From NCBI GenBank assembly GCA_046530735.1, contig JBHEQV010000004.1, positions 74,269-138,268 of the forward strand: a stretch of 64,000 bases of DNA. The letters run 5' to 3'. A model generated the notes under the pieces. That model had not been told where the DNA came from. It did no database searches and saw only the letters and a program-made list of their open reading frames with translations. Position numbers and translations under genes: made by a program. Below, one piece after another: positions 11,421 through 23,800 of the stretch. How positions within the stretch are numbered: the stretch's first letter is position 1; each line of letters opens with the position of its first letter. The DNA is from Arsenophonus sp046530735 (GTDB lineage: Bacteria; Pseudomonadota; Gammaproteobacteria; Enterobacterales; Enterobacteriaceae).

Positions 11421-14400
11421 TTAGGAAACATTATAAGTAAGCTAGTTAGTAGTTTAAAGTCAGTGTTGTTAACATGTCGGTCCTGAAGGTTTCATATTGA
11501 CTATTATTTTAACTTTGAAAGTAGAAAAATCTCTACTTTCCGTAATAACACATCCACCACAATATTGTAATATGTGCATTATTCCTAATAAGATATTGCT
11601 CAAACTTTTTATGATTTTCTAGGTTTTTATTTAAAATATGTAAGTTAAGTTTTAATCCTTACTCATTATCAAGTTCTTTTTGATTATTATTATTTTCACG
11701 TTTTGTCTTAAAATAGTATTCTTTATGCTGGTAATCCTAATTGCGCCTAACGGTAAAACCTGAACAGGTAATACCAGTAATAATTGCCTATTTCACTAAA
11801 CGATAGAGAATTGCATAAAAACATTATTGCACTGTAAATAATAAGCAATATCCATTATGCATTTTTAATGCTATTATAGATAGATTTTATTTATTTTCAA
11901 GTGATTAAATGATGGTGGATATATTTCTTCTGTGAGAAAGTTTATAGTTTGATAAAAAATCATATATTTATTATTGATTTTAGGAATAAGATTTCTTATT
12001 TTTTATTTAGCCTAACAAACTTATCTTTTTCTAATTTCATCACGATAGCTTGTCGACCTAATTTATTTTCTATTTTACTATCAAATTGGATAACCTATAA
12101 AAAATTTGCTATGCTATAATATAGTACTGGTATTAATAATGCCTTCAAGCAAGGCTACTAGTTTTTACAAGAATATATTTACATAGATAAATATAGAGTA
12201 TGAGTGGAAAATCACGCACATCGGTATATGGATACATATTTAATAATAGAAAAAGATCAACGTAAATTTTCAGATATTATCACTTAAGCTAGCCATAATT
12301 ATTGTCAGTTCACAGTAATCACGTTAAAGTTCGTCGTGCATCAAATTCAGTTAATTTTAATTTTTGGAGAGAGACAATATTAATTTTTTCTACTGTTTTT
12401 TTGCAAAAGTATTGTTGTAAACGTTCATACTGTGTTTTGTTCGGTAGTAGTTGCCACTTAGAATGCAAGAACTAATGTCAGTGCATATAGATTTCCATAT
12501 AATGTTAAATTTCTTTGCCAGTGATATTAAGTTAATTTTTTGTGGTTATGAATATTTAATCAGTAGATAAAAGACTTAATCTTTTAATTCAGCACATTTT
12601 CAATGTTATTAAGTTATTATATTTTAATATACTTTCTTCCTCCTGCTACTGTGCTGCGAACAGTATTTGCTCAGTGTTTGGAAAAATAAACAGAGGGTAT
12701 CTTTTTCTGTCGTCGCCATGAGCTAAACGGTTTATCCCAAATAGTGTAATTACACTCTCATGCCATTTCTTAGCATAATTCTGTATCAACGACTAATATT
12801 GCGTTATAAAATAGATGAGACTACCGTTTGGTTTTAAAATATCTGCTAAAATTTAATAAGGTAATCATTTAGCCACGGCAGAGATATTGCTTAATTATTT
12901 TTTATTATCTGTTCAATATACAGGATATAATATGGTAGTATGGCGATCAATAACTACAAGAACAATAGAATTGTTTAACACTATTTTGATAAATGGCAAT
13001 AATTTTAATTAACTAATGTTGGTTAGTTTAAAAAACATCGTTTGTTACTTTAGATTTTAAATGAGATTGAATTTATTAGTTTATTGATGATTTTTAGGTA
13101 GCGATGATTTAATAATACTCATTAATTATGAATATATACTTTTACCATTTTTATGGTATCATTCTTATCAATTTTCTCAACGGTTATCACGCGAATTTGA
13201 CTATTATCATTTTAAATATCCTTCTAAGTTAAATGAGCAAAGATGCTTTTAGAATAATTTTCTACGTCACCTTTTATATTGTTATATAAATATAGCTGCA
13301 TCAATACTGAAACTTTACCTTTAAATTTTTAACAGATAAATTTCTGGCGAATCTTGTTGATAATTTGCAATTGTTGTTTTAAATTCTTTTGTTTTATCAC
13401 TTAGCTAAATTCATGTTAAATTATCTCGTCAATAGATGCTAAAGCATGATGGAAAATGTAGTTAAATAATTATATTTTTATAGTAAAATTACTGGAAATA
13501 ATTATTCAAAATTTTTGAAGAAATAAAATTATTCATTCACATATATGCATTTTAACTTATATGTATTTATATCAATAGGTTGAATCATTCCAAGTGAAAT
13601 ATGCAGAGAAGAAGGATAAGAAATAAAACCAGATAAAAATATTCATATATTTACTAGTGCTTTATGTTATTTTTAATAGTTACGTCTTTAAACGTACTTC
13701 TCACCATATATTCAAGTATTCGCTATGATCGTTATATGAGTAGCACGTTTTTTTGCTATTGTTTTGCCTTTCCTTTTTTCTTGTTTCAGTGAAGAAACAT
13801 AATAGTTGATTCTCAGAGAGAAAATACACTTCACTTAAAGTTTTTAATGATTCATAAACTATACTGTAGACATATTAATGAAAGTAACATCACAATAATC
13901 AAATTCTATTTGCTACGCTGTGTTCAGCTTCTTTCGTCGCCAAATACATAAGATCTTGCTGCCCATGGGTATAGAGAGATAGCAAAAGATGGTAAACTAA
14001 CTATTCTAGGGGGGTAGTTCAGCGCGTTATGATATTCAGTTAAGAACTTTTCGCATACCGCGTTATTTTTATCGATAACGACATTTAATTTTAAACTAAA
14101 TTTGGATCTAGTGTTTTAAATATTTTATATATATGTTTTCACCTATCTTTTAAATATCTTGACGTTTTGCTGATTAGCATAGTGTTTTAAAACAATATAA
14201 GATTTTTCTATAACGGAGATCGTAAACTTTGTTAATCATACATCGAGGTGTGTAAGGCTGGTTATTTCGACTTTTTTTGAGTTTTACGAAAACACCCCAC
14301 CATTTTTATTAATATTTAGTATTTTTCTCAAAATGAAATCCTTTCCACTAATGGGGTTCAGAATACCTATTGACTTGTCGCGTGCTAATAGCCTCGTATT

Positions 14401-17400
14401 GAAACTAGCCTTTTTTGTAAATATGTTTTTAGTGCTAGATAAAATTAATAAATCCATCTAGGGATACTATTCTATTTTTTAATAGTGATAGAGAATAGTT
14501 TCTTATGGGGGGTTTGTACTGGCTAAAAATACCGTTATAGGCATTTTATCAATCTTAAAATTGATTTCTGTTTATGCTAAATCTATACGATTTCCTGATC
14601 AGTACTCTCCATCATATGAATGCATAGTGCAATCTGGGCCTCCTTCCCTCTCGTGGTTAATCTGATCAATTACTTGTTCTCAAATAAATTTAGATAGTTC
14701 ATGCAGCGCAGATTGGTGATGAGTATCGTTGCTTTCATCTGCTTGTAAGCAGATGTTTATAAACTTTAAAAAATTATCTTTTCTGCCAACGTTACCAAAC
14801 TGACCATTACTTCGTTGATAATGAGCAAGTTAGGTTACGTATAGCATTTGATAATTTTAAACTCAGAGCACTCAGCGCTTTTGCTACATGTTGACTTGAA
14901 TGCTCATGTAATCCCATAGAGGGTCATTATAAGTAATGCTGAATTTCATGCTTCTTGATAAGGTATTTCGTAATCGTCAGTACTAGATAATTCTTGCTTA
15001 TACACCGGTCTTTTTGCACATAACTAAACTGCTGTTATAATTCATAAGTTAAGGACAATCTGATTCCATAGGTCAATGCTAGAATTTTAAGCAACGTGCG
15101 TATCAGGATTAATTGGCTTCTAGTTATCCAGGAGTAATATTCTGTAAAGCGTTTCAACATATTCAAATATGCATAAGCATTTTAATCTTGCGAGGCTTAC
15201 GGTATTTTCCTGTTTTTTTCAAGTTGTTCCAACTAGGTTAATCTTTTGGTCAACTAAGCATGGCATTAGTTTCTTGTCTCAACCTCTATACTATAAGGAA
15301 TATATTGCGGTAGTCCTTATTTGAACATGCCGTGTTTTTCATAGATAGCTTTTAATTCCTCAAAAACCATGTATTCCACTGATTTAGGTGGTGTATTCAG
15401 GTCTGTTAATTTTAACACATGATTGTAATTTCTGTATTGTAGTTAATACATAATCCCTAACTTAATCAGCCATCTGAGTTATCTATAATCCTTCTAGGAG
15501 AAGTTATTCATGATAAATTGAGGGGGGTGGGTTCTGGGTTGCTGGATTCGTGGGGCTTGTTGCGACTTAAAAAGTTCTTGTTAGCCATTTCTGATACTAG
15601 CTAATAATTTTTTTTCTGATGTCTGTTGTTTCGGAATTTTTATAGCAGTTTAATAGACGGAATGATCGTCATATCTAGGATTTAATTGGGTTATTAATTT
15701 TCTTTCGATATTCTGTAGCCAGAAATCTAAGACTAGTTTTAGTAGCCAACTAGAAAGTTCTACAAATTTAGATTAAGTGATTTCAATTTTTTCAAATGGA
15801 GGATTTGTGATGGTTTATGTTTTAATATATGTCTTTTTTATCTTTTATGGTTCCTTACTTACTTAAACTCATATTAGCCGTTTCAACGTTAATATGTAAG
15901 TGTTTTGCAACCTTTAGCCAATTTGTGGTAATGTTTAGATAATTTATCTAAACTTTTATTAAAACTCCAATCATAAAAATTTTATTTATAGCTACCTCAT
16001 TTTTGATTTTTAGTCTCGTACTCTTAACTTTAAGTTATTTTTAACCTTGCAGATTATGAGTATAATAAATACTCGTTATTTTCCTAATTGTGTATTAATT
16101 ATACGATTAAATTTTTTATTTCAGCAAGAAATAATCCTATGTATCATATCAAATATTTTGTATTGTCTCAACGTAATTGACAAAAGTAGTAGCGTTTCCT
16201 TTAATTTTTTTTATTTCACTGAGTAAAACCAGTATCATTTTAGTTATAAGAAACGTCTATTCCTCATTTTAATTTAAAATAGAGATAAGGTAACATTAGT
16301 CATGACGTAGCTATTATAAATTATTTTCTTCAGGTAAATCAGTTTTAGATAAACTATCATTCAACTATTCTATTCGTTCTATTTTCTTAAAATAGAACTA
16401 ATATCTTCTCGTAAATGATCAATAATTTCAGGAAGATAAGGCATTAGTTCATGTTCTAAGGAATGTTTGTTAATGTACTCGTAAATATATCTAACACTTC
16501 TATCGCTCTAATAAGTCTAGTGTAGATTTCATGACTAATTTTTGGTCTTATTTTTTCTTGTTGAGTAGTTGAATATTAACAATTCTCATATTAATTTTTC
16601 TTTATGAACTGTACGCACAGATTTACGACCAGCTTAAGATAAGAGTAACTGTCTTTGAATAAGCTGATGTGAAGATGCGGCGATTTTGGCGTGTAAGCGA
16701 TCGTTTGTCATAAAAGGTAGTTAAGTATTCTAGAATGGTTTAGAAGGTATTAATAAACCAAGATAATTTTTGGTTTTGGATATAACAGCATAGCAGTTCC
16801 TTTTAAATAAGTTTTTAAATCTTACATCCCGATGTTAATGCGGGGAATAGAGGGACGTAACAGGAAGGTTGGCATACTGGTAGTCAAGAACTTAGCGGAT
16901 CCTTATGTCTTATCATTATAAGAGTGCAATGCTGGTTATGATAGACCTAAAAAAACGCTTATCGAATATGTCTGCTTGATAATTTGTGATGTTAAATTAA
17001 AATTTTTTTGTTATAGTATTAGCTATAAATATAATAGCTTGTCTAAACTGCACAAGTATGAATTGCGGTTTTGTTAAACCTTTTATTTTAAAAATAAATA
17101 TCGGTGTCATAAAACTGTTCTGACATTACATTTATAGGTTAACCATCTAATGGTTAATTTGATGATGTTTATTTTCTTGCTTACTGGAAAAATTAATCTT
17201 GTTAATTATAGCGACACCAGTTGTTTTCCCGTGGCCATTTTAGCTAATTCAACTTTCAAAAAAAATTACTAGATAATGACGGTAACTTTATTTACTCTAG
17301 TCAGATAAATAGAAAATTTTAGTTTTGTCATTAAACATTCGACATTGCATCTAAGGATTTTCATAATAATCGTATCTTTCTTGATAGGTAAAGAAAGATG

Positions 17401-20094
17401 GCAATTAACTTGCTTCTTGAAATTCTCTGAATAGTATAGTTATACTGGCAAGATTTTCAGAAAATATCATAGTTTTATACTCATTTTCAATTCCGGTTCT
17501 GATTTACGTAGATCGTAAACTTGTTTTATTTTTTCTGATGTTAGTTCACTAAATAAATTTAAACCATATCTAAGACACTTTCAGATTTTAACAAGAATTA
17601 GCTGCATTACTTATCAGTCAATTTTTTTTAAATTTTGTCTAATTTGCGTTAATTACTACACTTTTTTTGTTATCCGTATTCGTTCATGTCTAAGCTCTTA
17701 GAGCTATCAATAGCAAAGAGTTCATTTAACGCATATTTTTAGCATATGAAATGGATTACTCCCGTTAATTGCACTCATTTAATGCTTTTTTATTCTGATT
17801 TAGGAACAAAAGATGGTGCTAAAAACATAAATTATTTATTTATTTATTAATGTTATCAGTGACTTCACGTAATGGCGATTGTCGATATATCATCATCTAT
17901 TTTAATATTTGATTGATACTTTTAAAGTAGTGGTTTAACGGCCATTCTAAAATGCTATTATAAGTTTTGTTTTTATATTTTGCAAATCGTCCAATTTGCT
18001 TTTTGCGTATTTAAATCCTGGTGTATTTTTTTTAAATTTTGCATGATATGCTTTCTCTAAAGCGATCATATTATTGGATTATAACATTGATTACATTTCT
18101 ATTAAATTAGAAAAATTCTTTTATTCTAGATGAAATTGATTCAGTCAGATTGATAATTTTTTATCAAAAGACAATGAAAGATGAGTTGTTTGTCTTCTGT
18201 AGGACAACATAGGAATAACTAATAAAATTCACTCAATCACGCGCTGTACAATTAAGGTGGTCTATCAATTGTCATTTATAAGTTAGATCATAAATTTTAT
18301 GTTTCAATGTTTTAAAATGTACAACGGTGGTAAGAGACTTAATTTCGATAACACCATTATTTCCAATTAATTTATCTGGACTATTGTCAGAATCACTGAA
18401 GGAAAATTTATCATGGTGACATAAATTTCTTTGTACTCTTAATAGAGTATTCTAGCTATCTGGATTTTGTTCATGATTATGCTCGATGTTCTTATTATTT
18501 AAGCTAAATTTGGATTTTTTATCCTTAATAACCTCAAGACAATATGTAGTACGTATCCTTTTTCAGTTTACCAAATCCCATATAAAAATTTGTGATGAAG
18601 CAGTCAAATTGAGACGCAGTAATTATTCCTGTTCTCAGTTTATTTTACGCTTATATATTTGATTCCATTATATTAATAAATCAAACTGGAATCTCGTAGT
18701 AAATATTACGGCATCGCGCATCATATATAGAATTTATGCTGCTGTCTGCATAATGATCATAGAGCGTATTATTAAAGCTATTTGTTGTTTCTAGTGTCAG
18801 AAGTAAACATCATATTTTTACCTGATTTTAAGTTAAAAATAGTTAAGCCATATAGAAATTAGTCAAGTATTCTTATAAGTATTCAACCTTTAGTATATAA
18901 AGATATATTCCTCAATTTGTTAAGTATTTCTTACTCCAAAAAATTTTATTTTCAGTTTGAATGTTCATACTACTTCCTTTTGCTGTAATAGCAGTTCTTG
19001 ACTATATAAAAATAAATTTTAGCAGATATCGATTATTGCTTCTATCAGAATGAGGGATTACACACACCCCACATTCCTATTTTACTTAATTTTAAATAAC
19101 GAAAGAATATTTACAATATCGTATCATATGTGTTATGTTTGGCGGGTTCATCTCATATATTATTAATGATTTCTTCAGTTGAGCGTTTTTTTAGTAAACT
19201 TAATCTTATTATTCCTATTCCAGGTTAATTATGATAATGCATTTGATGATGTTCACGAGAATGTTTGACAAGTATTAATTTATTAATAAATCTCTCCATA
19301 AGAAAATTTACCATAAGTATGAAACGTATTTACTACAAATTTATTTATTAGTTATTTAGTCTTTGTGTACAACTTGTATCGGCATATCTTTTTTAAAAAA
19401 TCTATACATAAATCAGACTCAATTTCTCTTTTAATAAATTTCATTCTCAGTTATCATCAGATTACAAGTACAACTTCCCTGCTATCAATTTTGTAGATTT
19501 TATCTTACTGATACTGTTTTATTAAAGAAGGTGTCATAGAGCTAAACGCTTGCTATTTATTTTTGTTTAATTTATTTTTTGTTATTCAATTCAAGTCACT
19601 TAGTTCAAGTCTTTCATTCTTTTGCGGGACGGTTAAGTAGACTTTTTGTATTATATGATTGAATTTATGGAGATAAATTCACCTTTAGTCAATTCTAGCG
19701 TTTGATTTATCTAGATCTCTCATATCAACTGCAGAAAATTTATTATTGAAAATCATTTTTTAACAACAATCTTCAATTTTCAAAAACCTTAGAAAATTTC
19801 TTTACGATAATTATATCAAGCGGATATTTAACTTCGTAGTGATTTTTAATCATCCGATAATTCCTCTCATCTATTTTAAAGTGCTTCTAGGTGCCTTTAA
19901 GTCTCTATAAGTCCTTTATCTCAGAATATAGATCTATAATCTATTACTTTTGTATTAAGTAAATGAGCATGATATATAAAGTTTTTCAGTAAATTTTAGG
20001 TTATTCTTAGTGTTTGCTTTCATTTAGTAGGTTTAGGGTTACTTAATGATAATAGTGTGCTTATGTATGTATATTTCTATAAATTAATTATGCA
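11421..20094. other. About 8.7 kb of decayed sequence, probably ex-prophage
   Basis: No intact gene. Some minus-strand patches still read like protein but I cannot name them. One near 12800-12850 contains ILKPNGSLIYFITQ, which looks like a class I methyltransferase strand. One near 15300-15420 contains KSVEYMVFEELKAIYEKHG, loosely like lambdoid replication protein P. Lying between an endolysin remnant and a repressor-like remnant, the tract is most simply an eroded prophage. This is inference. Several runs of six or more G stand out here (near 14010, 14505 and 15520). Confidence 0.4.
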
Positions 20095-20240
20095 GAAAAT
20101 TATGATCTATTAAAAAATCTGAAAAACTGACGCAAGAAGTGTTTGCAAACATGGTCGATTTATCGTTGAATACTGCAAAAACTTATGAATTAGATAGAAA
20201 AAAGCTGGAGCAGAAGCAATAGAAAAAGTTTTATAAGTTA
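20095..20240 (+). pseudogene. Fragment of a XRE-type (phage repressor-like) HTH protein
   Basis: The plus strand reads KKSEKLTQEVFANMVDLSLN followed by TAKTYELDRKKAGAEAIEKV. This is a helix-turn-helix of the Cro/CI (XRE) type: LTQE-FA helix, turn, and a recognition helix ending in YE. Only the DNA-binding half is visible; there is no start with a ribosome-binding site and the frame closes soon after. The context with an endolysin remnant suggests a prophage repressor or antirepressor control gene, but plasmid or toxin-antitoxin regulators share the fold. Confidence 0.55.
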
Positions 20241-21846
20241 ATAAACTTAAATAATATATAATTTAGTTGCTAAATGATCATCTATCACTAAAATATGACC
20301 AAATTACGCTAAATTTATTAAACAATAATAAAGTAAGTAAGGTGATAAAGATTAATAAGGTTAGCAAATTATAAAAAGAAATAAGCACTCAAATATCATC
20401 ACAACTACTTGATATACAAGTTATAATGACTGATTCATTAAGAATGAATAATGAACTGATTACAGAACTAGTAATATCTCTTCTAGGAGAATAGATATGT
20501 TTTTTCTGGAGTTACTAAACCCGTATAATTAATTATTTTTGAATTTTCCAGAAAAGAAAAACGAGCAGCCTTGCGGTTAATATCTATTGCGAAGAGCGGT
20601 CAGAGAAGCTTTATCCAAAATTAAAGGAAATAAAAACTTTACTCAAGAAGTAAGGAATATTTTTATAAAAAGTAGCTGATTAACATATATGCCAATTTTG
20701 GGTCATTTATTTAAATGTATGTATTATATTAACTAATAGTTTATTTAGTTTACTATCTGATAGACCAGTAGTAATCTTCATTAAATTACGCTCTGTAGCA
20801 TCAGATAGAAGTTACCGAGTTCTAATTTTGTCAATAGCATCCTTTTAACTTAATTGGTAGCCTATTTTCACCTTTACCCTCAAGTTGTTCTACAATAGTC
20901 ATAAAATCCTATCGGTAAGTTGTATATTTTCACAAGAGTTCATATGAATCCTTTGATATCAACCGTATCTTTTGTTTTAGCTATTTAAGCTAATAAATAT
21001 TATATTATTTTTTTAATACTGTTATTTTATATTAGATCAACTAATTCTGAGGAAAATTAAATATATCATATCGCATTCGGATATGCTTTTGTGCCAGTTA
21101 TAGAACTTCTACTCAGTGGTGCATCAGGATATCCTGATCTAATATTGTATCAATATAAACTAGCGGAAATGATTGCCTATAAACTAATTTTGCTAGTTCA
21201 GGTTTAGCAAAGCAATCTGAACTATTGGCTGCTGTACAGATAGGGTGATGTGGTGCTGTAATAGAAGAAAATCGGTATAATTACAGGTAAAAAATTATTG
21301 CCTTGTTCGATATTCCGTTTTATCGCTAGCATACTATAATGTATTAAACACCACGCTATCATTTTCTTGAGAATTAACCTTGATATTCAAGTAATGTATA
21401 GATATAATCTTCGTCATTTTCATCTTTCTAGAATAGAGATATCTAAACATTGGGTACTAAATCGTCTTCAATAAAGCTATACAACTCTCTAGTTAGAGAG
21501 TTGGAATCTCTTAACGCTATATAATATGAGATGGCAAAATGTATCTCTAAAAAATTCCTATTTATAGCAACATCACTAAGAAATTTTTTGAACAATGAAT
21601 CATGTTTTGGATAGTGAGGTTTTTTTCATGGTTTTCTATGATGTAGCATACTAAGTTAAGTGGATAGTCTACTATTGAAATTACTGAACCTATAAATAAG
21701 TCAGATCGCTTCTGATGGATATTGCATCAGCTATCCCAGGATTGACGGAGTTTTTAACTTAGTAAATTATTGATTATTTAATTATTTTAGCTACATTCTA
21801 CACATAGATAAATAATCATAATTAAATATAACTATGTGTGGTTACT
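20241..21846. other. Decayed stretch upstream of ydjM
   Basis: About 1.6 kb with no intact gene and no family I can name. The bases just upstream of ydjM lack a LexA-box pattern (CTG...CAG), although E. coli ydjM is SOS-controlled, and no strong ribosome-binding site is visible. Confidence 0.4.
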
Positions 21847-22404
21847 ATGACTGCTGGCGGCCATTTCATCTTTGCTTTAGCAAGCGCTATTTTTGCGAAA
21901 AAATTAGAGTTATCACCAGAATTAGCTCAAGGGAACTGGTGGCATATTATTATTGCCGGAATAATAACCTGTCTATTGCCAGACATCGATCACCCAAAGT
22001 CTTTTTTAGGCCAGAGATTAAAATGGCTTTCAATACCAATTGCTAAAGTGTTTGGTCATAGAGGTATTACTCACAGCCTCCTGGCTATTATAGGAGGCAG
22101 CATATTTTTTTCTTCAGACTTATTATCACGAATTATCATTCCTATACCAGTAGATTTTGTTCATTCCATGATAGTTGGCTATACTAGCCACCTTGTAGCT
22201 GATATGTTAACACCAGCAGGAATACCGTTACTGTGGCCATGTCGTCGACGTTTCTGTATGCCAATACTGAATCCTAGTAAATTCCCTAAGTTAGAACGAA
22301 TATTTTGTGTATTAGTACTTGTATGCGCTTCTTTATATCCATTTGATATATTAATAAATAATAAATTATTGATTATTGATTTTATACAGAATATATGGCA
22401 ATGA
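21847..22404 (+). CDS. ydjM: Inner-membrane metal-dependent hydrolase-like protein YdjM
   Basis: A 185-residue protein of the DUF457/YdjM family, known in E. coli as a LexA-regulated inner-membrane protein of unclear function and annotated as a putative metal-dependent hydrolase. The product starts MTAGGHFIFALASAIFAKK, matching E. coli MTAEGHLLF. The histidine/aspartate motifs LLPDIDHPKSFLGQRLKW, FGHRGITHSLLA and HLVADMLTPAGIPLLWPCR are all present and are likely metal ligands. Three or four hydrophobic segments are visible. I chose ATG 21847 because it begins exactly at the family N-terminus; a GTG three codons upstream is also open. It is the only intact gene between argU and nhaA, flanked by about 19 kb of decay, which suggests selection. 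A possible link to membrane phospholipid or envelope metabolism is not shown by the sequence. Confidence 0.9.
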   Translation: MTAGGHFIFALASAIFAKKLELSPELAQGNWWHIIIAGIITCLLPDIDHPKSFLGQRLKWLSIPIAKVFGHRGITHSLLAIIGGSIFFSSDLLSRIIIPIPVDFVHSMIVGYTSHLVADMLTPAGIPLLWPCRRRFCMPILNPSKFPKLERIFCVLVLVCASLYPFDILINNKLLIIDFIQNIWQ

Positions 22405-22523
22405 GCAGGAAAAATTTAATTTAAAATAAATTTTTAGATAAGATATTTTTCTAAGTAATTAAGTTCATATCTATAACTACTAACAAATCTAAGTTATAGA
22501 CTGGTATTAATTATATACCTTTA

Positions 22524-23800
22524 AGTTGAATATTACGGGTTTCGTGAGAAAACATATAAACGATAGAGCCGATAAAATAAACATAAATAAATATAAAAAG
22601 ATACGAAAATGATATTTTTCAAAAAAAAATTTTTGCTATCAGGAGGGGAGGAGGCCACTAAATCCGATAAAAATAGGACCAATGATTTTATCAGTACCGC
22701 TACATCATAACCGAGTTCAAGACAGGTTGAGTACACCACCTGAATTAGAAAACATTTCTTCATCAAATGCACCGTCGCTAAATATAATAGCGATAGAGTA
22801 TCAAGAAAAATCCAGCCTAAAGATATTATTTAAATTTAAAAATGTACGACTGTATTAATCTCTATAGATAGTGCTGCAATTATATATACAATCGCACTAA
22901 TAAGACTAAATAAAAGAATGTTCGACGTATTTCAAGATAATCGGAAAGGCATTTTAAAAATAATTAGTTAATTAAATCTCATAAAGTGCATATCATGAAT
23001 AAAAATTCACTACAATATTAATACTAAAATGGAAAACGTAATTCAATAATACTAGTCCATCATGAATTGAATAGTAAAACTTCCAAGTATAAAAGAAAAT
23101 TCATTAATGGAGATAATAGTAAGTTATTTTGGATAATATATTATTATATTTAGATGAGATCTTTTGTTAATCTATATATATATTTAGGTTAATGCTCAAT
23201 TGTAGTTTACAGAGATATTAGTCTCCCATGTATAAGCTTCACGGATATTCTGAAATGCCATAGAGAGAAAATATCGTTGTGATTTTGGAATGAATTTTTC
23301 ATTTTAATAAAATAGCAGGAAGATAATTAATAATTAAAAGTTCTCTCAAACCAAACTGTTCAATCAGATAAGGAGTTATGAATGATCCAGAAATAGGCAA
23401 AATAATATAAATGATGAAGTCAGACTACTAGTAAATAGCTTTTTTAGAAGGTATAAATTCTTGAATCCCATAAGAATTCTGGAATCATATTAAGCCCTCC
23501 AATACCTATGCTTACGCAAACTCATATGATTGACAAAAAGAGCCAATTATATTCAAGCATTAGTGCAGATACTTCAGTAAAATATTAGAAGTAATAAAAT
23601 ACATGAGAAAAATAATTTTTACGACTATATTTATCAGCAAGCGCACCCAAAAAAATTGCGCTGATGGTAGCTTCAAGTCCTACCCACAGAGAGGGTTAAA
23701 CCAGACCGTATTGTGTTTAATTATCATCATTGATACTTGTATAATCAGGGTAATAACAAAATCAATTAGAAATAAATTAAAAAATTTAAGACTATTTTAA
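22524..23800 (-). pseudogene. Remnant of an MFS transporter (possibly ProP-like)
   Basis: Minus-strand translation shows, near 23640-23690, ISAIFLGALADKYSRKN, the MFS loop 2-3 signature (G-LAD--GRK). About 1.1 kb downstream it shows SIVYMFSHETRNIQLKG, resembling the last helix and the ETA-RPL-G tail of the metabolite/H+ symporter group that includes ProP. The spacing fits one transporter of about 420 residues. Everything between is broken by stops and frameshifts. The substrate is unknown. The short open frames here are fragments and are not separate genes. Confidence 0.5.

Noticed and set aside
23603..23800. 65-codon plus-strand frame
   Set aside because: Antisense to the MFS transporter remnant, which has the readable loop motif.
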